This document shows, piece by piece, positions 32,015 through 41,076 of a stretch of DNA of 64,000 bases. Below the pieces are notes generated by a model. It ran no database searches and was not told the DNA's origin. It worked only from the letters and a program-made list of their open reading frames with translations. Each line of letters opens with the position of its first letter. Positions within the stretch are counted from its first letter, which is position 1. The DNA comes from Acidimicrobiia bacterium (GTDB taxonomy: Bacteria > Actinomycetota > Acidimicrobiia > Acidimicrobiales > Poriferisodalaceae): NCBI GenBank assembly GCA_022820925.1, contig JAJEEO010000008.1, forward strand, positions 246,815 through 310,814, written 5' to 3'. The translations under genes and the position numbers were made by a program.

Positions 32015-32890
32015 CTAGGGGGCGAAGATCCAGCTGTCGGGCTGATCGGTTGTCTGGATGTGGCCTGCGGTGCGGCCGGCGAAGTGGGTGCCGATCACCA
32101 GCCGGCCGTCAGACCAGCGTGGGAACGCCTCGAGGCGCGTGGCGGTGGAGGCGCCGTCGGCGGCGTAGTCGGCGCTGGATGCCATGTCGGGGCGAGCGAA
32201 CTGCAGCGGGTGGTGGATCATGTCGCCGGTGATCACGGCTCGCTCGCCCGCCGATTCGATGATCACGCTGACGTGGCCGGGGGTGTGGCCGGGGGTGGAT
32301 TCGAACCAGACCTCGTCGTTGATGCGATGGTCAGGGCTGACGAGGTCGGCGAGTCCGGCGTCCATGATGGGCTGCACCGAATCCTCGAAGACCGGCCCGT
32401 AGTCCTGCGGCTCGGCACGCCAGTAGTCGTACTCGGCTTGCACGAACAGGTACCGAGCGTTGGGGAATGTGGGCTCCCAGTTGCCGTCGACGAGGCGGGT
32501 GTTCCAGCCCACATGATCGACGTGAAGGTGCGTGCACACCACGAAATCGATCGTCTCAGGCGCGAATCCTGCCGCTTCGAGGTCTGCCAGGAACGGGGTG
32601 GAGAGCTGCTCGAACGGGGGCGCGCCCGGGCGTGACTTGTCATTGCCGACACAGGTGTCCACGATGATTCGCAATCCCGCCGACTCGATGACCACCGAAT
32701 GCATGGACAGGCGCATACGGCCGTCGTCGGTGACGAAGTCGGGTCGCAGCCAGTCGTAGTCGTCGATGACGTCTTCGGCGCCCGGCAGCAAGATGCCGAA
32801 CGGCCAGTGCACTTCGAGCTCTGCAATGCGCGTGAGCTGAGCATCGCCCACGGTCCACGCGATCGGGGTGGACTTGTCGACGGTCGGCAT
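32015..32890 (-). CDS. MBL-fold metallo-hydrolase
   Basis: 291 residues. Metal ligands are THLHVDHVGWN (HxHxDH), STPGHTPGHVSVII, GDMIHHPLQ and the late GTHFAGRTAGH. Similar proteins include N-acyl homoserine lactonases and many uncharacterised hydrolases, so the substrate is open. Start ATG 32890 has AGGAGAGCC just upstream on the minus strand; an earlier in-frame start at 32917 is less likely. Confidence 0.88.
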   Translation of the reverse strand: MPTVDKSTPIAWTVGDAQLTRIAELEVHWPFGILLPGAEDVIDDYDWLRPDFVTDDGRMRLSMHSVVIESAGLRIIVDTCVGNDKSRPGAPPFEQLSTPFLADLEAAGFAPETIDFVVCTHLHVDHVGWNTRLVDGNWEPTFPNARYLFVQAEYDYWRAEPQDYGPVFEDSVQPIMDAGLADLVSPDHRINDEVWFESTPGHTPGHVSVIIESAGERAVITGDMIHHPLQFARPDMASSADYAADGASTATRLEAFPRWSDGRLVIGTHFAGRTAGHIQTTDQPDSWIFAP

Positions 32891-33007
32891 CGTCGGCTCT
32901 CCTCGTTCCGGTTTCACCAGCGCGGCGCTGATCGCGGTTGCGACGTTGCGGAGCGCCTGCGACGCGCCACACTATTGCCGCCTTGCCGACCGCTGCTGTG
33001 CCGAGCC

Positions 33008-33451
33008 ATGAACCAACCCGACCGACATACGCCTGATCCCGGCGATCCGACCCGCGGCGAGCGGTTCCGCGAAGCCGCAATCGCGGCCGAGCTCGAGACA
33101 GGCGAACGCGAGCCGACCCGTCAGAAGGCGTGGCGCAGTTCGATGCTCCGGATGGTCCGGATGGGCTTCGGGTTCAGCGTGGTGGTGCTCGGCGTCATCA
33201 TGATGCCGCTGCCCGGCCCGGGGATGCTGGTGGTGGCCGTGGGCTTGGCGATCCTGGCTCGGGACGCAGCGTGGGCCGACCGGTTGCTGGGCAAGGTGCG
33301 GGAACGCCTGCCGTCTGATGCCGATGGCAAGTTGCCCCGCTCGACCATCGCCACCATGGTGCTGCTCGCCGCAGCGGGCATCGCCGCCTCGATCTGGTTC
33401 ACCGTCGGTGATATCAACCCGCTCGACGTGATCCTGTTCTGGCGCAACTGA
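33008..33451 (+). CDS. PGPGW-family membrane protein
   Basis: 147 residues. Two hydrophobic segments surround PLPGPGMLVVAVGLAILARDAAWADRLL, which matches the PGPGW transmembrane family of unknown function (here PGPGM). A third hydrophobic stretch (TIATMVLLAAAGIAASIWF) follows. The N-terminal 45 residues are charged and cytosolic. Start ATG 33008. Confidence 0.75.
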   Translation: MNQPDRHTPDPGDPTRGERFREAAIAAELETGEREPTRQKAWRSSMLRMVRMGFGFSVVVLGVIMMPLPGPGMLVVAVGLAILARDAAWADRLLGKVRERLPSDADGKLPRSTIATMVLLAAAGIAASIWFTVGDINPLDVILFWRN

Positions 33452-33550
33452 GGGCAAGGCCCTCTGTGTTGTCGCGAGCGAGGGCGAAGCCCTTTCGCTC
33501 GCAAAGATCAGTCGCGAGCGGGGGCGAAGCCCCTTCGCTCGCAAGAATCA
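33450..33550. repeat. Three consecutive hairpins between convergent genes, two in a 40-bp tandem repeat
   Basis: Hairpin 1 (33450-33464) is GAGGGC-AAG-GCCCTC. Two 40-bp units follow at 33471-33510 and 33511-33550, each opening GTCGCGAGCG and closing in ATCA; within each, GCGAGCG(A/G)GGGC pairs with GCCC-TT-CGCTCGC around GAA. The last unit includes the fumarase stop codon. They probably act as a bidirectional terminator and are REP-like in form. Confidence 0.75.
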
Positions 33551-35197
33551 GCGGATCGCGACTGGCGTTGAGACTTCGCTGAAGAAGTCGTTGCCCTTGT
33601 CGTCCACCACGATGAAGGCCGGGAAATCCTCCACCTCGATCTGCCAGACCGCTTCCATGCCGAGCTCGGGGTACTCGAGCACTTCGACCTTGCGGATCGA
33701 GTCCTTGGCCAGCCGCGCGGCCGGGCCGCCGATGGAGCCCAGGTAGAAGCCGCCGTAGCGAGCGCACGCCTCGATGACCTGGCGAGACCGGTTGCCCTTG
33801 GCCAGCATGACGAGGCTCCCGCCCGCGGCCTGGAACTCCTCCACGTAGGAATCCATGCGGCCCGCAGTCGTGGGGCCGAACGAGCCCGAGGCGTAACCCT
33901 CGGGCGTCTTGGCCGGGCCGGCGTAATAGACCGGGCGCTCGAGCAGGTAGTCGGGCAGCCCGTCGCCGGCGTCGAGGCGTTCTTTGAGCTTGGCGTGAGC
34001 GATGTCGCGGGCCACCACCAGCGTGCCGGTGAGTGACAACCGGGTCTTGACGGGGTGCTGGGTGAGCTGGTTGCGGATGGCGTCCATCGGCTGGTCCAGA
34101 TCGATCGGCACCACCCCGGATGACAGCTCCCGTTCCTCCGTCTCGGGAAGGAACCGGGCGGGGTCGGTTTCGAGCTGTTCGAGGAAGACGCCGTCGGCGG
34201 TGATGCGTCCGAGTGCCTGGCGGTCGGCCGAGCACGAGACAGCGATGCCAACGGGGCAGCTCGCCCCATGACGGGGCAGGCGCACTACCCGCACGTCGTG
34301 GCAGAAGTACTTGCCGCCGAACTGCGCGCCGATGCCGAACTCGCGGGTGAGCTCGAGGATGCGGCCTTCCCATTCGAGGTCGCGGAAGCCGTGGCCGGCC
34401 TCGCTGCCTGCAGTGGGCAGCGTGTCGAGATACTTGGCCGACGCGTACTTGGCCACCTTCACCGCGAACTCGGCCGAGGTGCCGCCGATCACCACCGCCA
34501 GGTGGTACGGCGGGCAGGCGGACGTGCCCAGCGTGCGCAGCTTCTCGTCGAGGAACCGGGTGAGGCTGTCGGGGTTGAGCAGGGCCTTGGTCTCCTGGAA
34601 CAGGAAGCTCTTGTTGGCCGAGCCGCCTCCTTTGGCCATGAAGACCAGCTCGTACTCGTCGCCCGGCGAGGCGTAGATCTCGATCTGGGCGGGCAGGTTG
34701 TTGCCGGTGTTGCGCTCGGTGAACATGTCGAGCGGGGCCATCTGCGAGTAGCGCAGGTTCGATGTGAGAAACGTGTCAGCAACTCCCTGGGAGATCGCTG
34801 CGGCGTCGTCGAAGTCGGGCTCGTCATCGGTGCCGGTGAGCACCCGCTCGCCCTTGTGGCCCCAGATGATCGCCGTGCCGGTGTCCTGGCAGCTCGGCAG
34901 CACTCCCCCGGCGGCGATGTTGGCGTTCTTGAGCAGTTCGAGGGCGACGAAGCGGTCGTTGGCCGAAGCTTCGGGATCGTCCAGGATCGCAGCGATCGAG
35001 GCCAGGTGGCCGGTGCGGAACAGGTGCGAGATGTCTCGCATAGCCTCGGCCGTGAGCAGCCGCAGCGCCTCGGGCTCGACTTGGAGGAAGCGCCGTCCCG
35101 CGGCAGTGACGGTCGAGACATAGTCGGACGTGAGGTGCCGGTAGGTCACATCGGCGGGTCCGGTGGGAAGCAACTCCACGTGGGTGTAGGTGCTCAT
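33548..35197 (-). CDS. fum: Fumarate hydratase, class I (Fe-S)
   Basis: 549 residues, a single-chain class I fumarase. [13 protein letters not shown] carries a cluster cysteine and begins the alpha domain; [19 protein letters not shown] and [16 protein letters not shown] follow, and the C-terminal beta domain has [20 protein letters not shown]. It hydrates fumarate to malate and depends on an oxygen-sensitive [4Fe-4S] cluster. Start ATG 35197. It adds to citrate synthase and aconitase, although the three are not one operon. Confidence 0.93.
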   Translation of the reverse strand: MSTYTHVELLPTGPADVTYRHLTSDYVSTVTAAGRRFLQVEPEALRLLTAEAMRDISHLFRTGHLASIAAILDDPEASANDRFVALELLKNANIAAGGVLPSCQDTGTAIIWGHKGERVLTGTDDEPDFDDAAAISQGVADTFLTSNLRYSQMAPLDMFTERNTGNNLPAQIEIYASPGDEYELVFMAKGGGSANKSFLFQETKALLNPDSLTRFLDEKLRTLGTSACPPYHLAVVIGGTSAEFAVKVAKYASAKYLDTLPTAGSEAGHGFRDLEWEGRILELTREFGIGAQFGGKYFCHDVRVVRLPRHGASCPVGIAVSCSADRQALGRITADGVFLEQLETDPARFLPETEERELSSGVVPIDLDQPMDAIRNQLTQHPVKTRLSLTGTLVVARDIAHAKLKERLDAGDGLPDYLLERPVYYAGPAKTPEGYASGSFGPTTAGRMDSYVEEFQAAGGSLVMLAKGNRSRQVIEACARYGGFYLGSIGGPAARLAKDSIRKVEVLEYPELGMEAVWQIEVEDFPAFIVVDDKGNDFFSEVSTPVAIR

Positions 35198-35312
35198 CGC
35201 TTCATGCTACGGACGCTTGCCCGTCGGCGAACTGACCACAGCGGCACGTCGGGTTTGCGACGCGTGCGGGCGGTGTCGGCGCGATGCCGAATCTTGCGGC
35301 GAGAATGGCGCC

Positions 35313-35702
35313 GTGGCTGGTGTCGAGTCGATCAATGCGATCACGCTGCGGACCGCCGACATGGCGGCGTCGGTGCGGTTCTACGAGGCACTGGGCTTCC
35401 GGCTCAGCTACGGCGGCGATGACGCGCCGTTCAGCACGCTGCGCAGCGCCGAGTGCTTCGTCAACCTGATCGCCGTGGACAGCCCTGCGGGGGCCGAGAC
35501 CGGCTGGGGCCGAGTGATCTTCCACGTGGACGACGTGGACGGGCTGTACCAGCGGGCGATCGACGCAGGCCTGCAACCCCAGGCCGAGCCGCGGGATGCG
35601 CCCTGGGGCGAGCGCATGTTCCCGATCTTTGACCCCGCGGGCCACGACCTGAGCTTCGCCAAGCGTATCCGCGCCTACGAGGTAGACCACCCCGAGCTGT
35701 GA
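35313..35702 (+). CDS. VOC-family (glyoxalase-like) protein
   Basis: 129 residues, one vicinal-oxygen-chelate unit: ITLRTADMAASVRFYEALGF at the start and FPIFDPAGHDLSFAKRI at the end with the terminal metal-ligand region. The function of such single-domain proteins ranges from glyoxalase-like to antibiotic binding. Start GTG 35313. It precedes rarA by 34 bases on the same strand. Confidence 0.8.
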   Translation: MAGVESINAITLRTADMAASVRFYEALGFRLSYGGDDAPFSTLRSAECFVNLIAVDSPAGAETGWGRVIFHVDDVDGLYQRAIDAGLQPQAEPRDAPWGERMFPIFDPAGHDLSFAKRIRAYEVDHPEL

Positions 35703-35736
35703 TCCCGCCGACACGACGAGCGCGTACCGTCGAGGC

Positions 35737-37119
35737 GTGAGCGAGGGGCTGTTCGAGGCTGCGGGCGCCGAGCGCTTGGCCCGCCAGGCGCCGCTCGCCG
35801 CGCGGCTTCGCCCTCGCACGCTCGACGAGATCGTCGGCCAGGACCACCTGCTTGCCGCCGGGCAACCGTTGCGAGAGCTGATCGAAGCCGATCGTCTGGC
35901 GTCGGTGATCCTGTGGGGACCGCCAGGCACCGGCAAGACCACGCTGGCTCGGGTCGTCGCCGCGTCAACCTCCAAGGAGTTCTGCGAGCTGTCGGCCGTG
36001 AGCGCCACGGTCAAGGACGTGCGCGAGGTCATCGCGGATGCCCGGCTGCGGCTCGGCGAGCACAGCAGGGGCACCATCCTGTTTCTCGACGAAGTGCATC
36101 GCTTCAACAAGGCGCAGCAGGATGCCCTGCTGCCGGCGGTCGAGGACGGCCTGATCGTGCTGATCGGCGCCACCACCGAGAACCCGCACTTCGAGGTGAA
36201 CCCGCCGCTGCTGTCGCGCTCGACGCTGTTCCGGCTGGTGTCGCTCGACGACGGCGCGCTGCGCACCCTCATCGATCGGGCGTTGGAAGCCGAGGGCGCC
36301 CAGGCCGACGCCGACGCCATCGACCACATCGCTGCCCGCAGCGGCGGCGACGGGCGCCACGCCCTCACCAGCACAGAGGTGGCGGTGGCGCTCGCCATGC
36401 GCCGCCAGGAGGCAGAAGCCCTCGAAGCCATCGAGATCAGCGGAGCAGCCCACGCTGCTGCTGACGCATCGGCCGGGGGCACTTACGTCACCCTGGCTGA
36501 TGCTGAGCACGCCGTCGATGCCAAGGCGGTCCGCTACGGCGCCGACGGTCACTACGACACGATCAGCGCGTTCATCAAGTCGCTGCGAGGCTCCGATCCC
36601 GACGCCGGGCTGTACTGGCTGGCCCGCATGCTCGACGCCGGCGAGGACCCTCGCTTCATCGCCCGCCGCATGGTGATCCTGGCCTCCGAGGACATCGGCA
36701 TGGCCGACAGCTCGGCCCTGCTGGTGGCCGAGGCGGCCGCCCGCGCGGTCGAGTACGTGGGGCTGCCAGAGGCACAGCTCAACCTGGCGCACGCCGTGGT
36801 GCGACTCGCCACCGCCCCGAAATCGAACCGGGTCACGGTCGCACTCAGCCGCGCCAAGGCAGACGCCCGGTCCGCCGGTGCCGGCGAGGTGCCGATCCAC
36901 CTGCGAGATGCCCACTACCAGGGCGCCGCGTCGCTGGGCCACGGCGAGGGCTACGTGTACCCGCATGACGACCCGAGCGGCTGGGTTTCCCAGCAGCACC
37001 GGCCCGACGAGGTAGCCGGCAACGTCTACTGGGAACCCTCTGAGCACGGCCGCGAGCGCGACCTGCGCACGGCAGTGCCCGCCGAGCCCGATGATGGGTC
37101 TAGTCGTCCAGTGCGATGA
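35737..37119 (+). CDS. rarA: Replication-associated recombination ATPase RarA (MgsA)
   Basis: 460 residues. AAA+ core with Walker A GPPGTGKTT, Walker B ILFLDEVHRFNKAQQDALLPAVE and sensor 1 IGATTENPHFEVNPPLLSR, all specific to the RarA/WRNIP1 branch. The C-terminal part (GLYWLARMLDAGEDPRFIARR) is the tetramerisation domain. It acts at stalled replication forks. Start GTG 35737. Its last 20 bases overlap the end of the convergent ABC gene. Confidence 0.93.
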   Translation: MSEGLFEAAGAERLARQAPLAARLRPRTLDEIVGQDHLLAAGQPLRELIEADRLASVILWGPPGTGKTTLARVVAASTSKEFCELSAVSATVKDVREVIADARLRLGEHSRGTILFLDEVHRFNKAQQDALLPAVEDGLIVLIGATTENPHFEVNPPLLSRSTLFRLVSLDDGALRTLIDRALEAEGAQADADAIDHIAARSGGDGRHALTSTEVAVALAMRRQEAEALEAIEISGAAHAAADASAGGTYVTLADAEHAVDAKAVRYGADGHYDTISAFIKSLRGSDPDAGLYWLARMLDAGEDPRFIARRMVILASEDIGMADSSALLVAEAAARAVEYVGLPEAQLNLAHAVVRLATAPKSNRVTVALSRAKADARSAGAGEVPIHLRDAHYQGAASLGHGEGYVYPHDDPSGWVSQQHRPDEVAGNVYWEPSEHGRERDLRTAVPAEPDDGSSRPVR

Positions 37120-38140
37120 CCGCGCGGCGTCCGATGCGCAATCTTGCAGTGGCGCCCACTGGGGGGCCGTGGGGGGTGATCGCGTCCAACGTGGTGGCGA
37201 CCCCGCCGATGTCTGCTTCCAGCCGCAGCTCGTAACAGTCACCGCGGAAGCGACGTCGGATCACGGTGGCCGGCAGCTGGGTCGCATCATCTTCCGTGAC
37301 ACCACCGTCGTCGGCAACCGCCACCTCGATGCGGTCTGCCCGCAGAACGAAGCTGTCCTGGCGCCCGGCCGCGAGGGCCAGGTCCGGCGGCACTTCGGCG
37401 TCGAACACGTTGGTGTGCCCCAAGAATCGGGCGACCTGGGCGGTGCGGGGGTCGGTCCACACTTCTTCGGGCGTGCCGATCCGCAGTAGCCGGCCCGAGG
37501 CCATCACCGCTATGCGGTCCGCCAGGGCGAACGCCTCGTGGTGGTCGTGGGTGACATGAATGGCGGTAACGCCGACCTGGTCGAGCACAGGGCGCAGCTC
37601 GTCGATCAGCCGCTCACGCAGCAGTCGGTCGAGCGAGCCGAACGGCTCGTCGAGCAGCAGCACTCTTGGCTCGGGAGAGAGGGCCCGGGCAAGCGAAACC
37701 CGCTGAGCTTCGCCGCCCGACAGCGTGGCCACGTCGCGGCCCTCGAATCCCGACAGTCCTACCAATGCCAGCACTTCGGCGACCCGTCGACGGCGCTCTA
37801 CGAGCGGAACCTTCGCCATGCGCAGTCCGAACGCGACGTTGCCCTCGACGTCGAAGTGGGGAAACAGCACCTCCTCCTGGAACATCAGTCCGATGCCGCG
37901 TTGGTCAGGGCGCTGGCCGGTCAGGTTCTTGCCGTCGAGCTCGATCCGGCCCGCATCCAGCGGCTGCAGTCCCGCGGCAGCGCGCAGCAGCGTGGTCTTG
38001 CCGCAACCCGACGGCCCCAGCAGCACCACCATCTCGCCGTCGCCGACGGCGAGGTCCACCCCGTCCAGCGCCCTGGTGCTGTCGAAGCGAACGTGGGCGC
38101 CCGTGATCCGCAGCGTCCCGCCGCCTCGCCCGTCAGCCAT
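37100..38140 (-). CDS. ABC transporter ATP-binding protein (CUT1/Fe/thiamine-like)
   Basis: 346 residues. Walker A GPSGCGKTT, Q-loop FQEEVLFPH, signature LSGGEAQRVSLARAL, Walker B VLLLDEPFGSLD and H-loop HVTHD. The C-terminal ~100 residues form a TOBE-like regulatory domain, as in FbpC/PotA/ThiQ-type importers. No permease or binding protein is adjacent, so the substrate is unassigned. ATG 38140 was chosen; the longer frame runs into non-conserved sequence. Confidence 0.87.
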   Translation of the reverse strand: MADGRGGGTLRITGAHVRFDSTRALDGVDLAVGDGEMVVLLGPSGCGKTTLLRAAAGLQPLDAGRIELDGKNLTGQRPDQRGIGLMFQEEVLFPHFDVEGNVAFGLRMAKVPLVERRRRVAEVLALVGLSGFEGRDVATLSGGEAQRVSLARALSPEPRVLLLDEPFGSLDRLLRERLIDELRPVLDQVGVTAIHVTHDHHEAFALADRIAVMASGRLLRIGTPEEVWTDPRTAQVARFLGHTNVFDAEVPPDLALAAGRQDSFVLRADRIEVAVADDGGVTEDDATQLPATVIRRRFRGDCYELRLEADIGGVATTLDAITPHGPPVGATARLRIGRRAVIALDD

Positions 38141-38276
38141 GCGCAAGACGCTACGCACTCGCTGTGGGCTGTCCGAACAGGTTTGCGGCCGAGTGCACGC
38201 TCGAAGCCGCTGCGATGGCTCCCGCCAGCGAGCGATCCGCCGACACCGGATTCTGCTGTGAGTTTGTGCGGCGCTT

Positions 38277-38693
38277 CTATGGCAGCACTCGGAACGCTCG
38301 ACGCCGCTCGGGACCGTACCGGTAGATCCGAAAATGATCGTCAAGCGAGAGGGCGTCAGTGATGCCGAGTCGCTCCATGAGTGCCCAGCTCGTCCGATCA
38401 GTCAACGAGAATGCCTGGTCGTCGAACTGCTGCCTGATCGTCTCGGCGGCTTGGAGATCGGCGTCGGTTGTGCACTCAACTCGAGTGCGTGAGGCGTGAA
38501 TCGCGCTGATGGCTTGGTGCGCTGGCAGATGGTGCGTCCTGACCTTCACGAGGTTCCACAGTTCGACTAGCACGTGATCGCTGGTGACGAGCGAGGACTC
38601 ATGTTCCCTCAGCAGGGAGCGGGCTAGGTCCCGATCCGTGTCGCTCTCATTGGTCGCGGCGTACCAGACGCTGGTGTCGACGAACGCTGCCAC
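38277..38693 (-). CDS. vapC: VapC-type PIN-domain toxin
   Basis: 138 residues. FVDTSVWYA gives the first catalytic Asp, DHVLVELWN the Glu, and the SLTDRTSWALMERLGITDALSLDDHF segment the last acidic residues of a PIN RNase. Six bases after the antitoxin stop, on the same strand, as in VapBC operons. Targets in other VapCs are tRNA or rRNA; the target here is unknown. Confidence 0.85.
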   Translation of the reverse strand: MAAFVDTSVWYAATNESDTDRDLARSLLREHESSLVTSDHVLVELWNLVKVRTHHLPAHQAISAIHASRTRVECTTDADLQAAETIRQQFDDQAFSLTDRTSWALMERLGITDALSLDDHFRIYRYGPERRRAFRVLP

Positions 38694-38699
38694 CAGGTC

Positions 38700-38948
38700 T
38701 CACAGGCCCTTGTCGGCGTAGTGCTTGTCGATTGCCTCGCCGATCATCTGATGCTTGTTCTTGCGGATGTTCGAACCGCCGTCGTCAAACAGTCCGAACA
38801 GTGCCGTGATGCTCTGCGCGGGAGCGTCATCTTCAAGATCTCGGTCGACGAGCCGCCGGATGTACTCCGACAGGGAGATGCCTTGCTGGGCTGCCTTGCG
38901 CTTGGCGAGGGCGTGCTGGTTGTCGTTGAGGATGATCATGGTGCGCAT
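38700..38948 (-). CDS. vapB: VapB-type ribbon-helix-helix antitoxin
   Basis: 82 residues. MRTMIILNDNQHALAKRKAAQQGISLSEYIRRLV is a ribbon-helix-helix DNA-binding unit, and the C-terminal part would wrap the toxin. It precedes vapC by 6 bases. GAGGTGA is a good ribosome-binding site before ATG 38948. It likely represses its own operon through the palindrome just upstream. Confidence 0.8.
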   Translation of the reverse strand: MRTMIILNDNQHALAKRKAAQQGISLSEYIRRLVDRDLEDDAPAQSITALFGLFDDGGSNIRKNKHQMIGEAIDKHYADKGL

Positions 38949-38974
38949 ACTGTCACCTCAGCATATGTGGCAGA

Positions 38975-38987
38975 GCATAATTTATGC
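38975..38987 (-). promoter_or_regulatory. Palindrome upstream of vapBC (candidate operator/-10)
   Basis: GCATAA-T-TTATGC is a perfect 13-base palindrome 27 bases before the vapB start, within an A/T-rich patch; AGCATATG nearby is a half-site-like echo. It could be the ribbon-helix-helix operator overlapping the promoter. Confidence 0.5.
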
Positions 38988-39074
38988 CAACCGATGGTCC
39001 CGCCGATCATGCCCCCCGGCGGCACCTGCCGAGCAATCCAGCGAACCGGCCGCCGACTGACCACAATGGGGGTC

Positions 39075-40253
39075 ATGAGCGCGAACGCAGCAACGCTGGG
39101 ACTCACCGAAGTGCCTATCGTCGAATACGGCGATGTCGAAGACGACATGGTCGCCTACCGGGCAGCAGGCACCGAGCGGGCGATGCAGCTCGGCAACCGC
39201 GGGCCGATCCGCTTCACCGACAATGGCGACCTGCATCCCGAGATCGCCGAGGCCTACTCGCGCTGCGGGTTCTACGTCTTCACCGGCGTGCTGAGTGCTG
39301 ACGAGCTGGCCGACATCGAGGCCGACGTCATCGACCTGCTCGACCGCTGCCCCACCGGACCGGACTCCGACGTCGATCGGCATGGCCGCCCGGCGCTCGA
39401 CGCCGGCCGCACGGGCAAGGCCATCTCGTTCGTTCGCCCGCTGTCGGACCCCTACGGCGGGACCGATGTCGCTCACGGGCGCCACCCGTTCAAGATGTTC
39501 GAGCCCGCAGCCCCCGACGGCTCGCCGGAGTGGGTGGCGCAGGTGATCAGCGGCTCGCTGCAGTACTCCGAGGCCTGCCTGCGGGTGTACGCGCACCCCG
39601 GGCTGCTGGGCGTCGCCCAAGCGCTGAACGGCCCCGACTTCACACCGTTCAACGAGGTGGTGTGGATCAAGCATCCGGGCCTCGGCGGCTCAGTGGCCTG
39701 GCACCAGGACGGCTGGACGCACTGGGACCATCCCGAGCTCGACGAGGGCACGCACGGCTTCAACTTCATGGCCCAGCTCTACGGCTGCAATGCCACCAAC
39801 GGCCTGTGGGTGGTGCCCGGCTCGCACCGCATGGGCAAGCTGGACATCAAGGCGATGTGCCAGGCGGCAGGCTCGGACCGGCTCCCTGATGCGGTGCCGC
39901 TCGTCTGCGATCCCGGCGATGTCGCCATCACCAGCCGCCAGGCCATCCACGGCTCGTTCGCAAACACGTCCGAGCGGCCGCGGGTCACCATCAACTTCGG
40001 CTTCCACCGGCGCCGCTCGGTGCTGGGCGTGCGCAGCGGCGGCGTCCACAACCCGATCTCGCTGTACGACGAGGCCTACATCGCCGAGCGCTCGCGGGTG
40101 ATCGGTTGGGCGATCGATGCCCGTTCCAAGCAATTCAGTGACGAGGCGCCGTTCGTGTACCAGCCGAACGTGGGCCGCGAGCACGAGTTCGTCTGGGACG
40201 ACGCGGCTCGCGAGGCCATCAAGGACTACAACCTCAAGGACCTCGGCATCTAG
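39075..40253 (+). CDS. Phytanoyl-CoA dioxygenase (PhyH) family protein
   Basis: 392 residues. Non-haem iron, 2-oxoglutarate-type oxygenase fold: WHQDGW gives the His and Asp ligands, HGSFANTSERPRVTINF the second His and the Arg that binds the co-substrate. Members hydroxylate varied small molecules, so the substrate is open. ATG 39075 has a G-rich ribosome-binding site; ATG 39066 is an alternative. Followed by an SDR gene 53 bases later, probably one unit. Confidence 0.88.
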   Translation: MSANAATLGLTEVPIVEYGDVEDDMVAYRAAGTERAMQLGNRGPIRFTDNGDLHPEIAEAYSRCGFYVFTGVLSADELADIEADVIDLLDRCPTGPDSDVDRHGRPALDAGRTGKAISFVRPLSDPYGGTDVAHGRHPFKMFEPAAPDGSPEWVAQVISGSLQYSEACLRVYAHPGLLGVAQALNGPDFTPFNEVVWIKHPGLGGSVAWHQDGWTHWDHPELDEGTHGFNFMAQLYGCNATNGLWVVPGSHRMGKLDIKAMCQAAGSDRLPDAVPLVCDPGDVAITSRQAIHGSFANTSERPRVTINFGFHRRRSVLGVRSGGVHNPISLYDEAYIAERSRVIGWAIDARSKQFSDEAPFVYQPNVGREHEFVWDDAAREAIKDYNLKDLGI

Positions 40254-40306
40254 CGCCTCTGGTTGGCCGGAATCGCTGGTTCAGCGAGCATGAGAGAGAT
40301 CGGGAC

Positions 40307-41071
40307 ATGGCAGAGCGGTTGAGCGGACGGACGGCGTTGGTGACGGGGGCGAGCCGGGGCATCGGTGAGCACTGCGCCCGGGCCTTGGCCCGGGATGGTG
40401 CGCGGGTGGCACTGGCGGCAAGGACCACCGACGATCTGGACCGGATCGCGGCCGAGCTGCCGCACGCTCCGGTGGTGATCCAGAGCGACCTCGCCGTAGC
40501 CGGAGCTGGTGCTGATCTCGCTGCCGCTGCTGTTGATGCTCTCGGCGGGGTCGACATCTTGGTGAACAACGCAGGACGGGGCGAGCTGCGCGAACCCGGT
40601 GGTGACCAGGCCGTGCTGCAGCTGAACTACCTGGCGCCGCTGGAGACCACTCGGGCGCTGGCGCGCCAGATGGGCGAGCGAGGTCACGGCTCGGTGATCC
40701 ACATGTCGTCGATCGCCGGCTCAGTCGGCGTGAGCGAACTGCCCACCTACGGGGCCACCAAGGCTGCACTGGATTCGCTCACCCGCTCGCAGGCAGCCAC
40801 CTACGGCCGGTTCGGCATCCGGGTCAACGCTGTAGCTCCGGGGCTCATCATCACCGAAATGTGGGCAGCAGGCCGTGAGATTCCCGGCCTCGCCGACGGC
40901 CTCGAACGCCACATCGCTCTGGGCCGCTGGGGCGTGCCCGAGGAGATCGCCGACGTCGTCGCCTTCCTCGCCAGCGACGAGGCCCGCTACGTCACCGGCC
41001 AGACCATCACCGTCGACGGCGGCTACCAAGGCGTCACCGCCTGGGCCAACTACCCCGCCCCCAGCTCGTAA
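40307..41071 (+). CDS. SDR-family oxidoreductase
   Basis: 254 residues, classical short-chain dehydrogenase. TGASRGIGEH binds the nucleotide, NNAGRG and the catalytic SSIAG...YGATK triad follow, and VTGQTITVDGGYQG ends the protein. Substrate unknown; it follows the PhyH gene on the same strand with a GAGAGAGA-like ribosome-binding site, which suggests they act together. Convergent with the methyltransferase gene at 41077. Confidence 0.9.
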   Translation: MAERLSGRTALVTGASRGIGEHCARALARDGARVALAARTTDDLDRIAAELPHAPVVIQSDLAVAGAGADLAAAAVDALGGVDILVNNAGRGELREPGGDQAVLQLNYLAPLETTRALARQMGERGHGSVIHMSSIAGSVGVSELPTYGATKAALDSLTRSQAATYGRFGIRVNAVAPGLIITEMWAAGREIPGLADGLERHIALGRWGVPEEIADVVAFLASDEARYVTGQTITVDGGYQGVTAWANYPAPSS

Positions 41072-41076
41072 GCGCG

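Noticed and set aside
33471..33550. A coding sequence across the 40-bp tandem units
   Set aside because: Open frames here are produced by the hairpin repeat and extend from neighbouring genes in the wrong frame.
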